Below, piece by piece: positions 12,250-12,822 of a stretch of DNA of 12,822 nucleotides (positions are counted from its first letter, which is position 1; each line of letters begins with the position of its first letter). The notes under the pieces are model-generated. The model had not been told where the DNA came from. It made no database searches and was given only the letters and a program-made list of their open reading frames with translations. Both the position numbers and the translations under genes were made by a program. This stretch comes from an uncultured Lachnospiraceae bacterium. GTDB taxonomy: Bacteria > Bacillota > Clostridia > Lachnospirales > Lachnospiraceae. The stretch lies in contig CAMJWQ010000060.1 in the NCBI GenBank assembly GCA_946409475.1, forward strand, positions 1-12,822. Reading direction: 5' to 3'.

Positions 12250-12822
12250 TATCTTTTTCCTCCTTATCCGGCATAATCCACACACCGGCACCGGAACCGA
12301 TGATAATAGCGCCGATCACCGCTACGCTTGATGACACCAGCATTCCCAGTATGCAATTGGCCGTTATTGTAATTAAAACAACCACACATAGCCGCATGCT
12401 TTTTTTTAAACCCGGCATTAAGAGGAAAATAAATGCCGCATAAAAGGAAATACCCAGACTGTTGGCTACAATCGCAGGCAGGATATTCACGACGATGCAT
12501 CCCGTTATGGTAGATACGAGCCAGGCGGTATATAAAAGCATATGTATTCCCAGAAGAAAGCTGTCGCCACCCTCTTTTTCATCAAGAGAAAATAAAGCAA
12601 AGGATTCGTCACAAAGGTTAAAAGCTAAAAGCAGTTTCTTCCATAGAGGTGTTTCCTTTAAACGGTTCATGACATAGCTGCTCATAATCAAATGCCTTAA
12701 ATTAACCATAAAGACTGCAAAGACAATAACCGGAAGAGCTGCCTGCTGCGCCACCATGCCTGCCGCCATAAGCTGGCTGGCTCCGGCGAAAACCATTGCG
12801 GACATAACAAAAGCCTGCAGGG
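12173..12822 (-). CDS. azlC: Branched-chain amino-acid exporter, large subunit AzlC, 5' partial
   Basis: The frame is open to the right edge (LQAFV precedes the first visible Met at 12805), so the N-terminus, perhaps 20-40 residues, lies beyond the window. The 215 visible residues carry AzlC family marks: FAGASQLMA, MVNLRHLIMSS, CDESFAL, and hydrophobic segments around the LLYTAWLVSTITGC, IVANSLGISFYAAFIFLLMP and LCVVVLITITANCILGM stretches. With AzlD it forms the exporter in the cytoplasmic membrane. Odd point: the C-terminal 26 or so residues after EEKDND are encoded within the azlD start region, a 77-nt overlap where 4-20 nt is more usual; they are hydrophilic and probably not conserved. 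Confidence 0.9.
   Translation of the reverse strand, partial: LQAFVMSAMVFAGASQLMAAGMVAQQAALPVIVFAVFMVNLRHLIMSSYVMNRLKETPLWKKLLLAFNLCDESFALFSLDEKEGGDSFLLGIHMLLYTAWLVSTITGCIVVNILPAIVANSLGISFYAAFIFLLMPGLKKSMRLCVVVLITITANCILGMLVSSSVAVIGAIIIGSGAGVWIMPDKEEKDNDHMDTDCRDGRGNVYSKSLAGNVH

Noticed and set aside
1..12822. Insertion sequence, prophage or integrative element
   Set aside because: No transposase, integrase, recombinase or flanking target duplication was seen, and base composition is even apart from the repeats at 1-89.

Overview
The window is low-GC DNA with short intergenic gaps, strong AGGAGG-type ribosome binding sites, frequent TTG/GTG starts and TATAAT promoters. This points to a Firmicute, most likely an anaerobic clostridial (Lachnospiraceae-like) chromosome; that placement is inference from style and gene content. 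No transposase, phage gene, rRNA, tRNA or CRISPR array was seen.

Region 1 (1-530): the 3' part of a plus-strand gene whose product has three exact-length Pro/Cys nonapeptide repeats followed by a small domain that looks beta-rich, then a strong hairpin that terminates the opposing minus-strand operon.

Region 2 (575-4864): a sulfur or selenium uptake/trafficking locus. The minus-strand operon runs YeeE/YedE half-transporter, TusA-like carrier, second YeeE/YedE half-transporter, then a thioredoxin-reductase-like flavoenzyme with an extra C-terminal thioredoxin fold that has lost its CxxC. A LysR regulator is divergent from it. A three-half-site TATAAG operator candidate lies between the two promoters, about 63 bases upstream of the predicted operon start. 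A second TusA-like gene sits tail-to-tail with the LysR gene. A plausible reading is that the paired half-transporters import a sulfur or selenium oxyanion, the TusA-like proteins accept the chalcogen on cysteine, and the flavoenzyme reduces it.

Region 3 (5016-7486): an ABC-F ATPase, probably a ribosome-protection factor, preceded by a leader of about 270 nt. The leader shows the parts of a ribosome-sensing attenuator: promoter, three-codon uORF (MKK-stop), a nested structured RNA whose outer arm overlaps the uORF stop, a candidate antiterminator pairing, and an intrinsic terminator just ahead of the gene's RBS. Upstream lies lspA (lipoprotein signal peptidase), in the same direction but with the leader promoter between them. 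This leader is the most interesting element in the window.

Region 4 (7630-8552): a MarR regulator behind a short FMN-binding domain ORF that appears to have lost its N-terminus, and an intergenic stretch that may hold a decayed small membrane-protein gene.

Region 5 (8553-12822): amino-acid metabolism. A PLP aminotransferase diverges from an XRE-cupin regulator across overlapping promoters and a palindromic operator candidate. On the minus strand, azlC (running off the window) and azlD encode a branched-chain amino-acid exporter and are followed by dsdA (D-serine ammonia-lyase), whose 3' end overlaps that of the XRE-cupin gene. The regulator may control the flanking amino-acid genes; this is inferred from arrangement.
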